A DNA stretch of 64,000 nt from Pseudomonas poae (GTDB lineage: Bacteria; Pseudomonadota; Gammaproteobacteria; Pseudomonadales; Pseudomonadaceae), in contig CP110972.1 in NCBI GenBank assembly GCA_028869255.1, forward strand, positions 2,485,001 through 2,549,000, written 5' to 3'. Shown in pieces: positions 1 to 8,364 of this stretch. The notes below the pieces were generated by a model, which worked only from the letters and a program-made list of their open reading frames with translations, had not been told where the DNA came from and did not search any database. The translations under genes and the position numbers were made by a program. Position 1 is the first letter of the stretch; each line of letters opens with the position of its first letter.

Positions 1-700
1 AGCGCTCGTTATCCCGGATCAATCGGGTGATCTCCTCCTGCTTGACCATGAGCGTCTGCTGAAGGACGGTTAGCTCCTGCTGCAATTGATAGAGCTGGGA
101 CTCGTGGCGATTCAGATCTTGGTCTCGCTGCTCCTTGATCGAAGCACGGTAGTGTTCCAGGGCCTCCCGGGCATGCATATGCTTTTGCTCCAGAGACTGG
201 ATCTGCACATCCTTCTCTTGAATCCGGACTTCGAGATCACTGTTGCTCTGGGTGAGCCTGGCGTTGCGCGTGATCTCAGTCTGCAGTGTGGACTGAGTGG
301 TCTTAAGCTCTTCAGTTTGAGCAGCCAAGACATCTCCTTGCGCCCTGAAATGGAGCTTGACTTCATCTAGCTCGCTCTCAAGTGCCTCGGCTCGTGAGAC
401 CAATAGCTTACGTTCGTGCTCGAACTCTGCACGTGCCTCAAGAAAAGCCTGGCTGCCCTCTTCCTGGACTTGATCCAACAAGCTTTCGACGACCCCGCGC
501 AGCGCGCCGCTCATGCGTTCACGAGGGTTCGCTTCTGATCCTGGTGATTCCAGCTGCTTTAGATACCGAGCGATCGTGGTCTTTGAGCCCGTATTTCCAA
601 TCTCCACTCGGACTGCATCAATGCTGGGATAAACACCACGCATTAGCAGGCTGTTCCGCGCCTTTTGCACCACCGCTAGGTTAACGCCGCCTCGCGCCAT
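1..700 (-). CDS. KfrA/TnpT-like DNA-binding coiled-coil protein (partial, C-terminus outside window)
   Basis: The reverse-strand frame is open from an ATG at 700 to the window edge (233 codons seen, no stop). The first ~100 residues resemble the KfrA N-terminal DNA-binding domain: a short helical region beginning MARGGVNLAVVQKARNSL, then a segment with GNTGSKTTIARYLKQLE. After that the protein is a long coiled coil rich in Glu, Gln, Leu and Arg. It is divergent from a tyrosine recombinase across about 206 bp. In Tn4651/Tn4652-type transposons the cointegrate resolution protein TnpT and the recombinase TnpS have this same arrangement around the resolution site. The domain is seen in the sequence; the TnpT role is inferred from context. 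A plain KfrA-like regulator is the alternative. Confidence 0.8.
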   Translation of the reverse strand, partial: MARGGVNLAVVQKARNSLLMRGVYPSIDAVRVEIGNTGSKTTIARYLKQLESPGSEANPRERMSGALRGVVESLLDQVQEEGSQAFLEARAEFEHERKLLVSRAEALESELDEVKLHFRAQGDVLAAQTEELKTTQSTLQTEITRNARLTQSNSDLEVRIQEKDVQIQSLEQKHMHAREALEHYRASIKEQRDQDLNRHESQLYQLQQELTVLQQTLMVKQEEITRLIRDNER

Positions 701-718
701 ACCCCCTCCAGACGATTT

Positions 719-754
719 CGTGTTATGTCACATGTCATGCAATTACATAATACG
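719..754. promoter_or_regulatory. Imperfect inverted repeat between the divergent tnpT-like and tnpS-like genes; candidate recombinase core site
   Basis: The arms CGTGTTATGTCA (719-730) and TTACATAATACG (743-754) match at 10 of 12 positions in inverted orientation and are separated by 12 bp. The element sits in the 206-bp gap between the divergent genes, where Tn4651-type transposons carry the rst resolution site. It could be the strand-exchange core of a tyrosine recombinase or the operator of the KfrA-like protein; the sequence alone does not decide. Confidence 0.45.
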
Positions 755-906
755 AAAATGCCAAACCTTGCTGTGAACTTGCCGACAACTGGCAAGATAT
801 AATCGAGGTTTATAGCTTGCCAGGTCTCACAGCGGGGATAAAATGCCCTGAAAGCCGGTACAAATTGTGAAGCCGAGTCACCGAAGGCTAAAAACGGGGA
901 AATGCC

Positions 907-1848
907 GTGGTTGAAGTGGTCAGCAAGGCAGATAGGTACTTGGAGGCGAGCGTTCGTCAGAACACGTCGAAGAGCTATGCGGCCGCCCTCTCCCATTTCG
1001 AAATCACCTGGGGCGGCTTCCTGCCCACCACCACTGAGTCCGTTGTGCGCTACATCGCTGAGTACGCCGACCATCTGGCGCTGAGCACGCTGAAGCAACG
1101 CCTGGCTGCGCTAGCAAACTGGCACCAAAGCAACGGCTTCCCCGACCCCACCAAAGCCCCCAAGGTCAGGCAGTTGTTGAAAGGCATCCGGGCAGTACAT
1201 CCCGTGCAGCAGAAGCAAGCAGCTCCTCTGGCGTTATTGCACCTCGAAAAAGCGGTGGCGCGCCTGGAGGATGAGGTTGTTCAGGCAAGAGCCGTCGGCA
1301 ACATGACGGCTCTTCTCAAGGCGACCCGCGACATCGCTTTGCTCACAATTGGCTTTTGGAGGGGATTCCGCGGGGACGAACTGGCTAGGCTCACGATCGA
1401 GAATACGCATGCAGAGCGATACGTCGGGATCAGATTCTACCTGGGGTCTTCCAAAGGAGACCGGCACAACACCGGCCGTGAGTACAAGACGCCATCGCTG
1501 AACAAGCTCTGCCCAGTGGAGGCGTACCTGAACTGGATCGAAGCTGCAGGTCTAACTCGCGGCGGAGTGTTCCGGGGAATTGATCGCTGGGGAAACATCA
1601 GCCATCGGCCTCTCGCGGCGCACAGCCTGATACCCCTCCTCCGCGACACGCTAGATCGGTGTGGTTTGCCGTCGGAGATCTACAGTGCTCATTCGATCCG
1701 CCGAGGATTTGCCTCCTGGGCGGCAAGCTCAGGTTGGGACATCAAGACGCTAATGGAGTACGTCGGCTGGAGTGACATGAAGTCCGCGCTGCGTTATGTC
1801 GAGCCTGCGCAGCAGTTTGGTGGGCTTATTAGAAAGCTTGAAGGCTGA
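907..1848 (+). CDS. Tyrosine-type site-specific recombinase (TnpS-like)
   Basis: This 313-aa protein has the two-domain layout of phage-integrase-family recombinases: a SAM-like N-terminal core-binding domain (about residues 5-95) and a C-terminal catalytic domain. Expected active-site residues are visible: Arg155 in RGFRGDE, a probable Lys183, His262 and Arg265 in HSIRRGF, Trp288 in GWSD, and the nucleophile Tyr297 in RYVEP. The GTG start at 907 has a GGGGA ribosome site 6 bases upstream; the ATG at 902 is in another frame. The length is close to TnpS of Tn4651. With the divergent KfrA/TnpT-like gene it probably resolves cointegrates or excises the island. The recombinase call is secure; the TnpS assignment is inference. 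Confidence 0.88.
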   Translation: MVEVVSKADRYLEASVRQNTSKSYAAALSHFEITWGGFLPTTTESVVRYIAEYADHLALSTLKQRLAALANWHQSNGFPDPTKAPKVRQLLKGIRAVHPVQQKQAAPLALLHLEKAVARLEDEVVQARAVGNMTALLKATRDIALLTIGFWRGFRGDELARLTIENTHAERYVGIRFYLGSSKGDRHNTGREYKTPSLNKLCPVEAYLNWIEAAGLTRGGVFRGIDRWGNISHRPLAAHSLIPLLRDTLDRCGLPSEIYSAHSIRRGFASWAASSGWDIKTLMEYVGWSDMKSALRYVEPAQQFGGLIRKLEG

Positions 1849-1934
1849 TCACGAGGGAGCAACCACGTGGTCGTGATCGCCCTCACGCCAATAAAAACTT
1901 TTGTGTCGATCTAATGGTTGCCTGAGGAGGTTGC

Positions 1935-2327
1935 ATGGTGAGGCTCGCGCCTGAAAACCGTAAAATCCTTCGTGAATTGTTAAAAGCTTACGATCAAAGG
2001 ATGTGGTTTCTCGTTTCGTATGCTCGAGAAGCTGAGCTACTGAAATATGATCCAGAGTATGCGACCACCAACGAAAGCATTCGGCACCTTGGTGCCACAG
2101 CTCTGAGAGAGCTTCAAACTCAGATACTGGCCAACGATCTTGAGATCCCAGTCTTTGCAAAAGCAATTGAGGCAGGCGAGTCGAATCTCAAAAAGATAAT
2201 CGCCCACCAACCCAGGGGTGATGTCCGGTGGCATCTCAACAACGCCCGCCACGAAGTGCTGAATGAGATGAGGAAGGATTGGGCGAATGTACGTATCACC
2301 ATCCGATACATCCACCCCGATGCATGA
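1935..2327 (+). CDS. Hypothetical protein, 130 aa
   Basis: The family is not recognised. The ATG at 1935 follows a strong AGGAGG ribosome site at 1924-1929, which supports real translation; a GTG directly after it is an alternative start. The protein is mostly helical, charged and soluble, without signal peptide, membrane segment or recognisable catalytic motif. It lies 86 bp downstream of the recombinase in the same orientation, so it may be co-transcribed. An antisense frame overlaps it but lacks a comparable start signal. Confidence 0.65.
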   Translation: MVRLAPENRKILRELLKAYDQRMWFLVSYAREAELLKYDPEYATTNESIRHLGATALRELQTQILANDLEIPVFAKAIEAGESNLKKIIAHQPRGDVRWHLNNARHEVLNEMRKDWANVRITIRYIHPDA

Positions 2328-2483
2328 GCAAGCTTTCGCATGCCGGTATTCGAGATCGTCAGTGATGATCAATCCGCACTTGTCGCACGTGGATGAGCCT
2401 TCGAAACGTCGCCGAGTGAAGGGGGCAGAACTAGGCGTGTACATATAGAGCCCCATCTCTTCGGTTGGAGATGTCGGGGGCAT

Positions 2484-2889
2484 TGGTCATACCCTGTTCT
2501 CGGGTGTGACCACCGAGATGGACGTCCACACCCAGGAAATCTTTGGCCCGGAGTTCGTGGTACTGGAAGCTGAAACCCTGGACGACACCATCGAGCTGGT
2601 GAACGCCAACCCGTTTGGTAACGGTGTAGGCATGCTCACTCAAAGCGGCGCCGTTGCTCGCAAGTCCAGAGCGAGATCGATGTCGGCCAGGCTGGCATCA
2701 ACATCCCAATCTCGGCATCGGTTCCTGCGTTCAGCTTCACCCGCTCGCGCGGCTCCAAGCTGGGTGAACTGGGCCCATACGAGAAGCAAGTTGTGCATTT
2801 CTACACCCAGACCAAAACCGTCACCAGCCGCTTGTTCGACGACAAGACCGTGAATGATGGTGTAAACACCACCATCACCTTGAGGTAAC
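2484..2889 (+). pseudogene. mmsA: 3' remnant of methylmalonate-semialdehyde dehydrogenase
   Basis: Only the C-terminal ~130 residues of a CoA-acylating aldehyde dehydrogenase remain. Recognisable parts are VTTEMDVHTQEIFGPEF, then ETLDDTIELVNANPFGNG, then in the next frame SEIDVGQAGINIPIS and a tail with FYTQTKTVTSRLF ending at the TAA at 2887. A one-base deletion near 2664 separates the two frames. There is no start codon and no catalytic cysteine region, so this is a dead fragment. In Pseudomonas mmsA works in valine and beta-alanine catabolism. The NCS1 permease remnant 2.6 kb away fits a former pyrimidine/beta-alanine degradation locus. Confidence 0.8.
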
Positions 2890-2898
2890 AGCGTAAGG

Positions 2899-2923
2899 CT
2901 GCCCGGGCCGAGACCGGGCAGCA
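2899..2923 (+). terminator. Hairpin after the mmsA remnant
   Basis: GCTGCCCGG and CCGGGCAGC form a perfect 9-bp stem around a 7-base loop, ten bases after the mmsA stop codon. No strong T-run follows, so it may be a weak or eroded terminator left from the original gene. Confidence 0.5.
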
Positions 2924-2977
2924 CTCATTTCAGAGGTTGCGCTAGCGTCAGAAGCACGCCAATTAGGTATATTCCGT

Positions 2978-3670
2978 CTAGACAAATTTCCAACCGTTCT
3001 TGGCATAGTTACCGATAGTTTCAAGCAGCTTCAGGGCCCTGTCTTTGTTAGATTTATTTTCCCTCTCCAAGCATCTTGATGCCAAGTCTTGCAGTCTAGC
3101 AACTTTGTCTAGTAGGGCCACCCGGTCAGCTTCAATAGTTTTTATTTGGTCTAGTTGGCAGTCTACGATCATTGCTCGCGCACGATTCGGCCTCGGAGCT
3201 CCCTTTTTTATAACGTATAGCCAGGCATCCATGATTTCTATGTTATCGAAGTAGTCATCAAAATAAGGGTGTATCCACGAGTATTCACCCGAGGCTGCCG
3301 TCAGCTCCGAAGCCCTTGAAACCACGGCATCCCCCATATCTCGCGTCGATTTTTGCATATTACATGGATGACAAGCCAAGGCTAAATTTACAGCGGTAAA
3401 AGCCCACTTTTTGTACTTGTCTTTAGACTTATCCAAGAAGTGCTCTATATCCTCTGCGGCATTTCTTCGCTCGATCTTTATTTTGCGCCTGCAATAAACA
3501 CATCGTCCATCCTGTTGCAACCTCAGGGACACACGCAGAGATTTTTTAAGATCGTCAAACACTGCATGCTTCCAATCAACTTCACCCGCAGCGAATCTTG
3601 CAATCTCACCAGAATACTTTTTTATGATGTCGTCATGCAGGGGCTTGAGTTGTGAAGGGCCGAGACTCAT
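2978..3670 (-). CDS. ptuB: Septu defence HNH nuclease PtuB
   Basis: This 230-aa protein contains an HNH endonuclease domain in its first half: paired cysteines Cys57 and Cys60 (CVYC), the core DIEHFLDKSK with His77, Asn95, and a second cysteine pair Cys100/Cys103 (CHPCN). The C-terminal ~100 residues are helical and probably bind the partner. It is encoded directly after an AAA/ABC-type ATPase with a 4-bp overlap, the organisation of type I Septu (ptuA then ptuB), in which the ATPase controls the nuclease during phage infection. Low G+C marks it as acquired. Other ATPase-plus-HNH systems exist, but protein sizes and order fit Septu best. Confidence 0.82.
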   Translation of the reverse strand: MSLGPSQLKPLHDDIIKKYSGEIARFAAGEVDWKHAVFDDLKKSLRVSLRLQQDGRCVYCRRKIKIERRNAAEDIEHFLDKSKDKYKKWAFTAVNLALACHPCNMQKSTRDMGDAVVSRASELTAASGEYSWIHPYFDDYFDNIEIMDAWLYVIKKGAPRPNRARAMIVDCQLDQIKTIEADRVALLDKVARLQDLASRCLERENKSNKDRALKLLETIGNYAKNGWKFV

Positions 3671-5076
3671 GCGTACTTCTCCCTCAGAACTCCAATTCGC
3701 TTTATAGTGTCATGAAGCGGGTCTTCAATATCCAGTTTTATATTATGACTGAGCAGGCTATCTGCCGCAGCTAAAAACCTTTCGGGTTCAGTATGGATGT
3801 CTGTCAGTGCCGTTAGGCAATCTTGTATGAGTGCTGCGACGGTAAGCGAGCGCGGGGAAATAAGTCCAAACTGCTCCGACAGAATAGCGTCAGCGTTACG
3901 GCCGTAAAGATCTGATTTTAACCAAGGCTCGACTGATGGGAGATCACGAACATAACTGATATCATTTGGAGCGCTTGAAACAATGAGCGGCGAATGTGTA
4001 GCAATAACAACGGTACATTCGTCAGCCATACTGCGTATTATACTTACCATATCTTTTATGATCTTCGCCTGCCATTGCGGATGCAGGGAGTTCTCGGGCT
4101 CATCGAATAACACCAGCGTGCGCTCTGTAACGCAAAAGCATAGCGCCAACGTACTCAACAAATAGAGCCTCTCACCGGAGCTCAGTGCGGACAGACCTAG
4201 CCGGCGGCTTCCTTTTTCAAAAACGATGTCATGAAGCTGAATTTCATTACCATATAGTTTCGCCAAGATATCTTCAGTCGCAACAGATTGCTGTAGAGTA
4301 TGATTGAACTCTAAAGTGACGCCTGATACCGCAGCGCGTCTATTATTGGCTCCCGAAACGGCCGACTGCTTTGGAGAAAATAATAATCTTACCCGCTGAC
4401 TAAACCCAATCTCATCAAGAATCTTACCTGCCATGCCACCCGCAAGCCCATTGCAACCCTCGCTTAGAATGTACCGGGAGAGTATTCTAAAAGGAGCTTT
4501 TTCGGACAAGATGTTGCTATTTATTCGATTGCCGAAATATAAGTATTCACAAGAATACTTTGATGTCTCGCTTTTCCTAGGAAAGCGATCATACATAGTG
4601 CCGGACAGACAAATTATCCTCTGACAATAATCTTGAACGAACGGGTTGTCTGCTAGAAATCTCAGGTAGCGAGACTTCCCCAAGCCGTTAACACCTGTGA
4701 TGACGTGAAACTTGCCTTTGTGCGGCAGTACGTTATATATCTTTTTCTTTTCTTCTATGTCATAAAAATCAGAAATCAGAAGTTCCTGAGCGGCTTCTTG
4801 GCGTTTGAAGTATTCCATTTTTGCCAGTTTGTCTTGAACCGCAAGGGCATCCCTTTCGCGATCCAACTCCTGGAGGCGTTCATTCTTCAAGGAGAGATTG
4901 AGTGCCTCCTGAGCTTGTTGAAGCCGACCAGATTCTTCATGTACCTTCTTATCTAACTGGTTAACCCTGTATTGCGCCTTGACGACTATTTCGGACAAGG
5001 CTTCCAGCCGCTTCCCTGCCTTAATTGCTACATCACCTGGAGCCTTGAGTCTGCCGCAGAACCTGTGAAAATTCAT
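3667..5076 (-). CDS. ptuA: Septu defence ATPase PtuA (start region disturbed)
   Basis: This is an ABC/SMC-like ATPase of 469 aa from the ATG at 5076. Residues ~20-100 are a coiled coil. Walker A is GVNGLGKS at 128-135; the signature is LSALSSGER; Walker B is LVLFDEPENSLHPQWQ; the H-loop is ATHSPLI. It overlaps ptuB by 4 bp, so translation is coupled. The ATG at 5076 has no good ribosome site, whereas a well-placed ATG at 5182 with an upstream GGA opens a frame that reads as a natural N-terminal extension but ends at 5033 in the other frame. The gene therefore looks as if it has lost or gained one base near its 5' end, and PtuA may be made only from the internal start or be inactive. Confidence 0.8.
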   Translation of the reverse strand: MNFHRFCGRLKAPGDVAIKAGKRLEALSEIVVKAQYRVNQLDKKVHEESGRLQQAQEALNLSLKNERLQELDRERDALAVQDKLAKMEYFKRQEAAQELLISDFYDIEEKKKIYNVLPHKGKFHVITGVNGLGKSRYLRFLADNPFVQDYCQRIICLSGTMYDRFPRKSETSKYSCEYLYFGNRINSNILSEKAPFRILSRYILSEGCNGLAGGMAGKILDEIGFSQRVRLLFSPKQSAVSGANNRRAAVSGVTLEFNHTLQQSVATEDILAKLYGNEIQLHDIVFEKGSRRLGLSALSSGERLYLLSTLALCFCVTERTLVLFDEPENSLHPQWQAKIIKDMVSIIRSMADECTVVIATHSPLIVSSAPNDISYVRDLPSVEPWLKSDLYGRNADAILSEQFGLISPRSLTVAALIQDCLTALTDIHTEPERFLAAADSLLSHNIKLDIEDPLHDTIKRIGVLREKYA

Positions 5077-5182
5077 GCTCGGCTTCAGCTGCCTTGATCA
5101 GAAATTTCTGTCGCTCCAGATGTAATATCGCAATTTTTTGCTGTAGGTTAAGTACGGTAATCCGGTAGGTGTCAATATCCAT
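5033..5182 (-). other. Probable displaced 5' end of ptuA (49-codon frame)
   Basis: From the ATG at 5182, preceded by AGGAAA, a 49-codon frame encodes a helical, coiled-coil-like segment ending in HEFSQVLRQTQGSR. It overlaps the annotated start of ptuA in another frame. Removing one base near 5050 would join LRQ to LKAPGDVAIK of PtuA without a break. This is why the true start of ptuA is suspected here and a frameshift is proposed. It could instead be a small independent leader peptide. Confidence 0.55.
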
Positions 5183-5435
5183 TTATTTTCCTAGCTGATG
5201 CATTTTTATTGCGCACTATTTCCTCGCGGCACGATAACCTTAGTCACCGTAGAGCAGTACCGTCGAGTTAAAATTGGCATGATGGCCACGTGACATCTCA
5301 TGATCGCGTTTGAGCGAGCCTAAAGCAAGCTCATCACAGGATGTGGTGCGCGCGGAGCTGAGATAGGACTTTATTCAATAATGGCTCTCCTCTATCCCGC
5401 CTTGCCTGTCTGGAATCTTGGATGGGGTTGTAGAT

Positions 5436-5458
5436 AAAAAGGACGCTCGTCAGCGCCC
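5436..5458 (-). terminator. Rho-independent terminator of the NCS1 permease remnant
   Basis: On the reverse strand GGGCGCT-GACG-AGCGTCC (one G-U pair) forms a 7-bp stem followed by TTTTT. It starts at the predicted original stop codon of the permease, so it is the terminator of that now broken gene. Confidence 0.6.
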
Positions 5459-6340
5459 GTCTTGTGTGGCGAAATTATTCAGTTTAACTCCACCACGGGC
5501 TTCGACCCCTAGTAGGTGTCGTGAGGTCTCCGACATATGTAGTATGTCAGCGAGGATGATGAATATTCAGGTGTTGATCGGGATGCCGGTGATTGCGAGG
5601 AATGTAACGGTGTACTGGAGGATGTTGCATACGTAGACCACGACGCCCAACACCAGTACCAGCAGCACCCACCACTGACGGCCAGGTCGGAAGTTGAAGG
5701 TCATGTCCATGGTGTTGGACATAGCAATTGACCCGAAGTACAGATTCAGTACGTTGATACGTACCTCGGTGATAATGGTGAAGACGACACCCGTCAGCGC
5801 TATAACTGCAGGGAAGACGAAGCCAGGATCTTTGGCCAAGGCGAAGGCATCACCCGACTCCAGGGTTGGGATCAAGGTATACGCCAGGAAGGCCCCGCAA
5901 AGCATTACAAACCCGATTGGCAGCAGCAGACCAAGCATGATGACCGAGGCACCCTCGTGCGTGATACCTGGCTTGGCGAAACCCCCATAGTCAGTCGACA
6001 ACAACCACTGGAACACAATCTGACCGTTGGCCATCATGACGGCCCAGAAGGCAGCGGAATTCACCTAGCCCTTCGGCTTCCAGTCATTCGGCATCACGAC
6101 ATCGTAGTTGTGGGTCAGCTGGTAGAGATAGAAGCTAAAAAGCACGATGAAGATCGGCACACCCCAGGTCTGCAGGAACTGCATGGACGACATGCCCTTC
6201 CGGACGAACTAGATGGTGACGACGCCGATAGCGGCGATGATCCCAATACCTGCCGGCGAGGCAACCTCAATGCCGGCATAGTGCACGAAATAGAAAATGA
6301 AGTTGACCGCGTAGATGAGGGTTCACACCCAAGGTCAGCG
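5450..6340 (-). pseudogene. NCS1-family nucleobase permease remnant with three in-frame stops
   Basis: Reading the reverse strand from about 6340 to 5450 in one frame gives several hydrophobic helices of a cytosine/purine/uracil/hydantoin (NCS1) transporter, for example NFIFYFVHYAGIEVASPAG, MQFLQTWGVPIFIVLF, GRQWWVLLVLVLG and ILQYTVTFLAITGIPINT. The frame is broken by TAG near 6209, TAG at 6065-6067 and TGA at 5567-5569. All three lie where a Trp codon (TGG) is likely, as expected from G-to-A decay. The N-terminal third is missing, with a frame change near 6330. In Pseudomonas such permeases often stand in reductive pyrimidine degradation clusters. Confidence 0.75.
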
Positions 6341-6385
6341 GGCGCAGCGGTCAGTGGGACTTCATGACTTCGTTGGTCAATCTCG

Positions 6386-6592
6386 GTGGTGGGCGTCACC
6401 CTACTGCCCAAAGTCTTCTGCGATACGCTCGATGCCGACAGTTTCACCGTCGCAGAGATCCGGTCACCGTCGCTTACCTGGAAGATTTCCCCAGCCTGGC
6501 GTCGACAGGGCCAGCTCTCATTTGCCGCCAAAGCATGGCTTGAGCTTGCGCGTAGCCTGTTGGTGGTATCTGGCCCGAAGTCGGAAAAGTGA
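6386..6592 (+). pseudogene. C-terminal remnant of a LysR-type regulator
   Basis: This 68-codon frame reads VGVTLLPKVFCDTLDADSF, later WKISPAWRRQGQLSFAAKAWLEL. That matches the end of LysR effector-binding domains, where GVALLP, a short loop and LSPAARAFLDL are typical. No DNA-binding N-terminus is present upstream; the preceding bases belong to the decayed permease on the other strand. It is most likely a leftover regulator of the same catabolic locus. Confidence 0.5.
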
Positions 6593-6637
6593 TTGGCCTT
6601 GCGCGCGTTCAGCAGTGAAGGCGCGCAAGATTTGAGG

Positions 6638-7585
6638 CTATCGCGAACCTCCCCGAACTGCGTTGCGCTGCAATGTCCTTACCATCTCGTCAGCAACGTC
6701 GATGGCATCCCCAGGGAAGGACAACCATTTCAGGTTGTTCTTCGATGCATACTCAAGCCGCTGCTGATTCCAGCGATCAATTTCTGTCCTGACCTTGGCT
6801 ATCTGGTTGACCACTTGCTGGATCTGCAAATCCCACTTGCTCTGACCCACCCGCTTGCAAGATGAATGCACTTCCCTGCACCCAGCATCCACTCGCGAGA
6901 ACCAATGCGTGAACATGAAGAGATCATATGGGCCTTCGGTCAGAGTCCGGGCAGCCTGAACGGTGTCCATTGCTGCGATCACGAAGAATGCAACGCGAGA
7001 CTCAGAAGATCGCTCACTAGGCACTAGGTTACGTAGGGCTTGGAGTTCAGCCTCTGCATCTGTAAGGGCACTCTCCATCTGTTGTAAATCACCTGGCTCC
7101 AAAGGGCGATTGTTGAAGTTTAAGCATCTGATAGCCTCTGCCAGACGAGCTTTCACAACAGGAAACTTTTCACGGCTCAGCGAAAAGTCACGCAATAAGC
7201 CGTCACCGATCTCGACCTTTTCCACCTGGCATGGCGCGCCGTAAACGTACCGCTCATTTTCTCGCAAAAAACTCAAAGCGAGTGAGTGGTCATGACAGAG
7301 AGGCCGGCATCTTTCCATCTGGTCGTCGATACCAGGCTGCACTGCATTTCTCATGGAGGCCAAGCCATTATAGAGATCGGAAAATTTCTCGACCGCCTCG
7401 GCATAGACCTCATCAAAGTTGATGAGCTTCGGCTTCTGCTTGATCTCAAAGGGGACAGCCCCGGTATCTGCGATGTACTCAATCACACTCGCAAAATACC
7501 CACTCACGGATAAGCCGTGGGCCTTGAGTATCTGCTCAGCCTTTTCTTTATCCTCGTCTGCAACACGAGCATTGATTTGGGCCAT
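6638..7585 (-). CDS. RelB/DinJ-like ribbon-helix-helix domain fused to a large unknown domain (315 aa)
   Basis: Residues 1-50 look like a RelB/DinJ antitoxin N-terminus: MAQINARVADEDKEKAEQI supplies the strand and first helix, followed by HGLSVSGYFASVIEYIADTGAVPFEI. Ordinary RelB/DinJ proteins are about 85-100 aa. Here about 260 residues of unrecognised, mainly helical sequence follow, with no transmembrane segment. The start has an AGGAGG ribosome site 5 bases upstream. Two tandem palindromes precede the gene and are probably its own operators. No separate small toxin gene is adjacent, so the C-terminal domain may be an effector or a ligand sensor; its function is unknown. Confidence 0.75.
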   Translation of the reverse strand: MAQINARVADEDKEKAEQILKAHGLSVSGYFASVIEYIADTGAVPFEIKQKPKLINFDEVYAEAVEKFSDLYNGLASMRNAVQPGIDDQMERCRPLCHDHSLALSFLRENERYVYGAPCQVEKVEIGDGLLRDFSLSREKFPVVKARLAEAIRCLNFNNRPLEPGDLQQMESALTDAEAELQALRNLVPSERSSESRVAFFVIAAMDTVQAARTLTEGPYDLFMFTHWFSRVDAGCREVHSSCKRVGQSKWDLQIQQVVNQIAKVRTEIDRWNQQRLEYASKNNLKWLSFPGDAIDVADEMVRTLQRNAVRGGSR

Positions 7586-7641
7586 GAGGCCTCCTATTCC
7601 GTAGCCAGGTTTCTATTAGGCCATCGTGGCCTGACGAACCT

Positions 7642-7682
7642 AGTAAAGCACATAACTTTACTGTAAAGCAACGCACTTTACT
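7642..7682. promoter_or_regulatory. Tandem palindromic operators upstream of the ribbon-helix-helix gene
   Basis: Two similar palindromes lie side by side: AGTAAAG-N7-CTTTACT (7642-7662) and GTAAAG-N7-CTTTAC (7663-7681). Their centres are 20 bp apart, so the half-sites fall on one face of the helix. They begin 57 bp upstream of the start at 7585. Ribbon-helix-helix repressors commonly bind such paired sites cooperatively, which suggests autoregulation. Confidence 0.65.
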
Positions 7683-8364
7683 AAATAAGCGCAAGACGGA
7701 ATCTCTCTCCTACTACCGGAGGTATCGACTCAGGCTTGGAGGTTGTTCCAGGCCCGCCCTTTCCGCATCCAGACGCTTCTCGATATTTCCCCAAAGCACC
7801 CTCGATCCTCGGTCCAGTCAGCGGATGACTCAGGGACACCTTCGACATCCTGATCAGACAGGATGAAAGGCTCACCCAAAGTTACCTTGGGATTGCACTC
7901 CTCTTCCTTTCGTTTGCCCAGGATGTGAAAAAGGCTATTAGTCGACTGGGATTTCAAGCTACCTCAGATCCCCAATACCCGATGCTTAGTCATCACTTAC
8001 TCACTCAATTCTCAAATGCGGAGCATCCAGTTACCTCAGTAGCCACGGCTCGGCTTCAATGCCGTAACCATGGCAATATTCGTAGAGTGATCGGCATAGG
8101 TTTAGACTGGATGAAATCGCGTTTTTTGTTAGCCCGGAGGGATGTGGTTCAAACGGGCGCAACGCTGGTGGGAGCAATGGAACTCAAAACCAAATGAGAT
8201 CAGATCGCTTAGGTCTCTCCAAGCACAACAACTGTGATGGACATTTGGCACAACAGTCAGCAGGCGCTTTCCTTTTGGAAACTCGAGGTGCGCGTGGAGG
8301 GCCTTAGGCCTCACCGCGGTGCTAAGACCATTCGGAATACAGTTGGTCGTACGCAACGCCAGTC
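7683..8364. other. No convincing gene in 0.68 kb
   Basis: Frames of 64-90 codons occur on both strands but none has a credible ribosome site, family resemblance or consistent codon use. The stretch between the operator pair and the 3' end of the HAD gene is probably intergenic or decayed DNA. Confidence 0.5.

Noticed and set aside
2037..2483. 148-codon reverse frame with a CDKCG segment
   Set aside because: It is antisense to the 130-aa gene with the strong AGGAGG site, only its first third lies outside that gene, and no ribosome site or family was recognised.
7681..7957. Two overlapping reverse frames of 64 and 75 codons
   Set aside because: Neither has a good start signal or protein-like composition, and one overlaps the operator pair.
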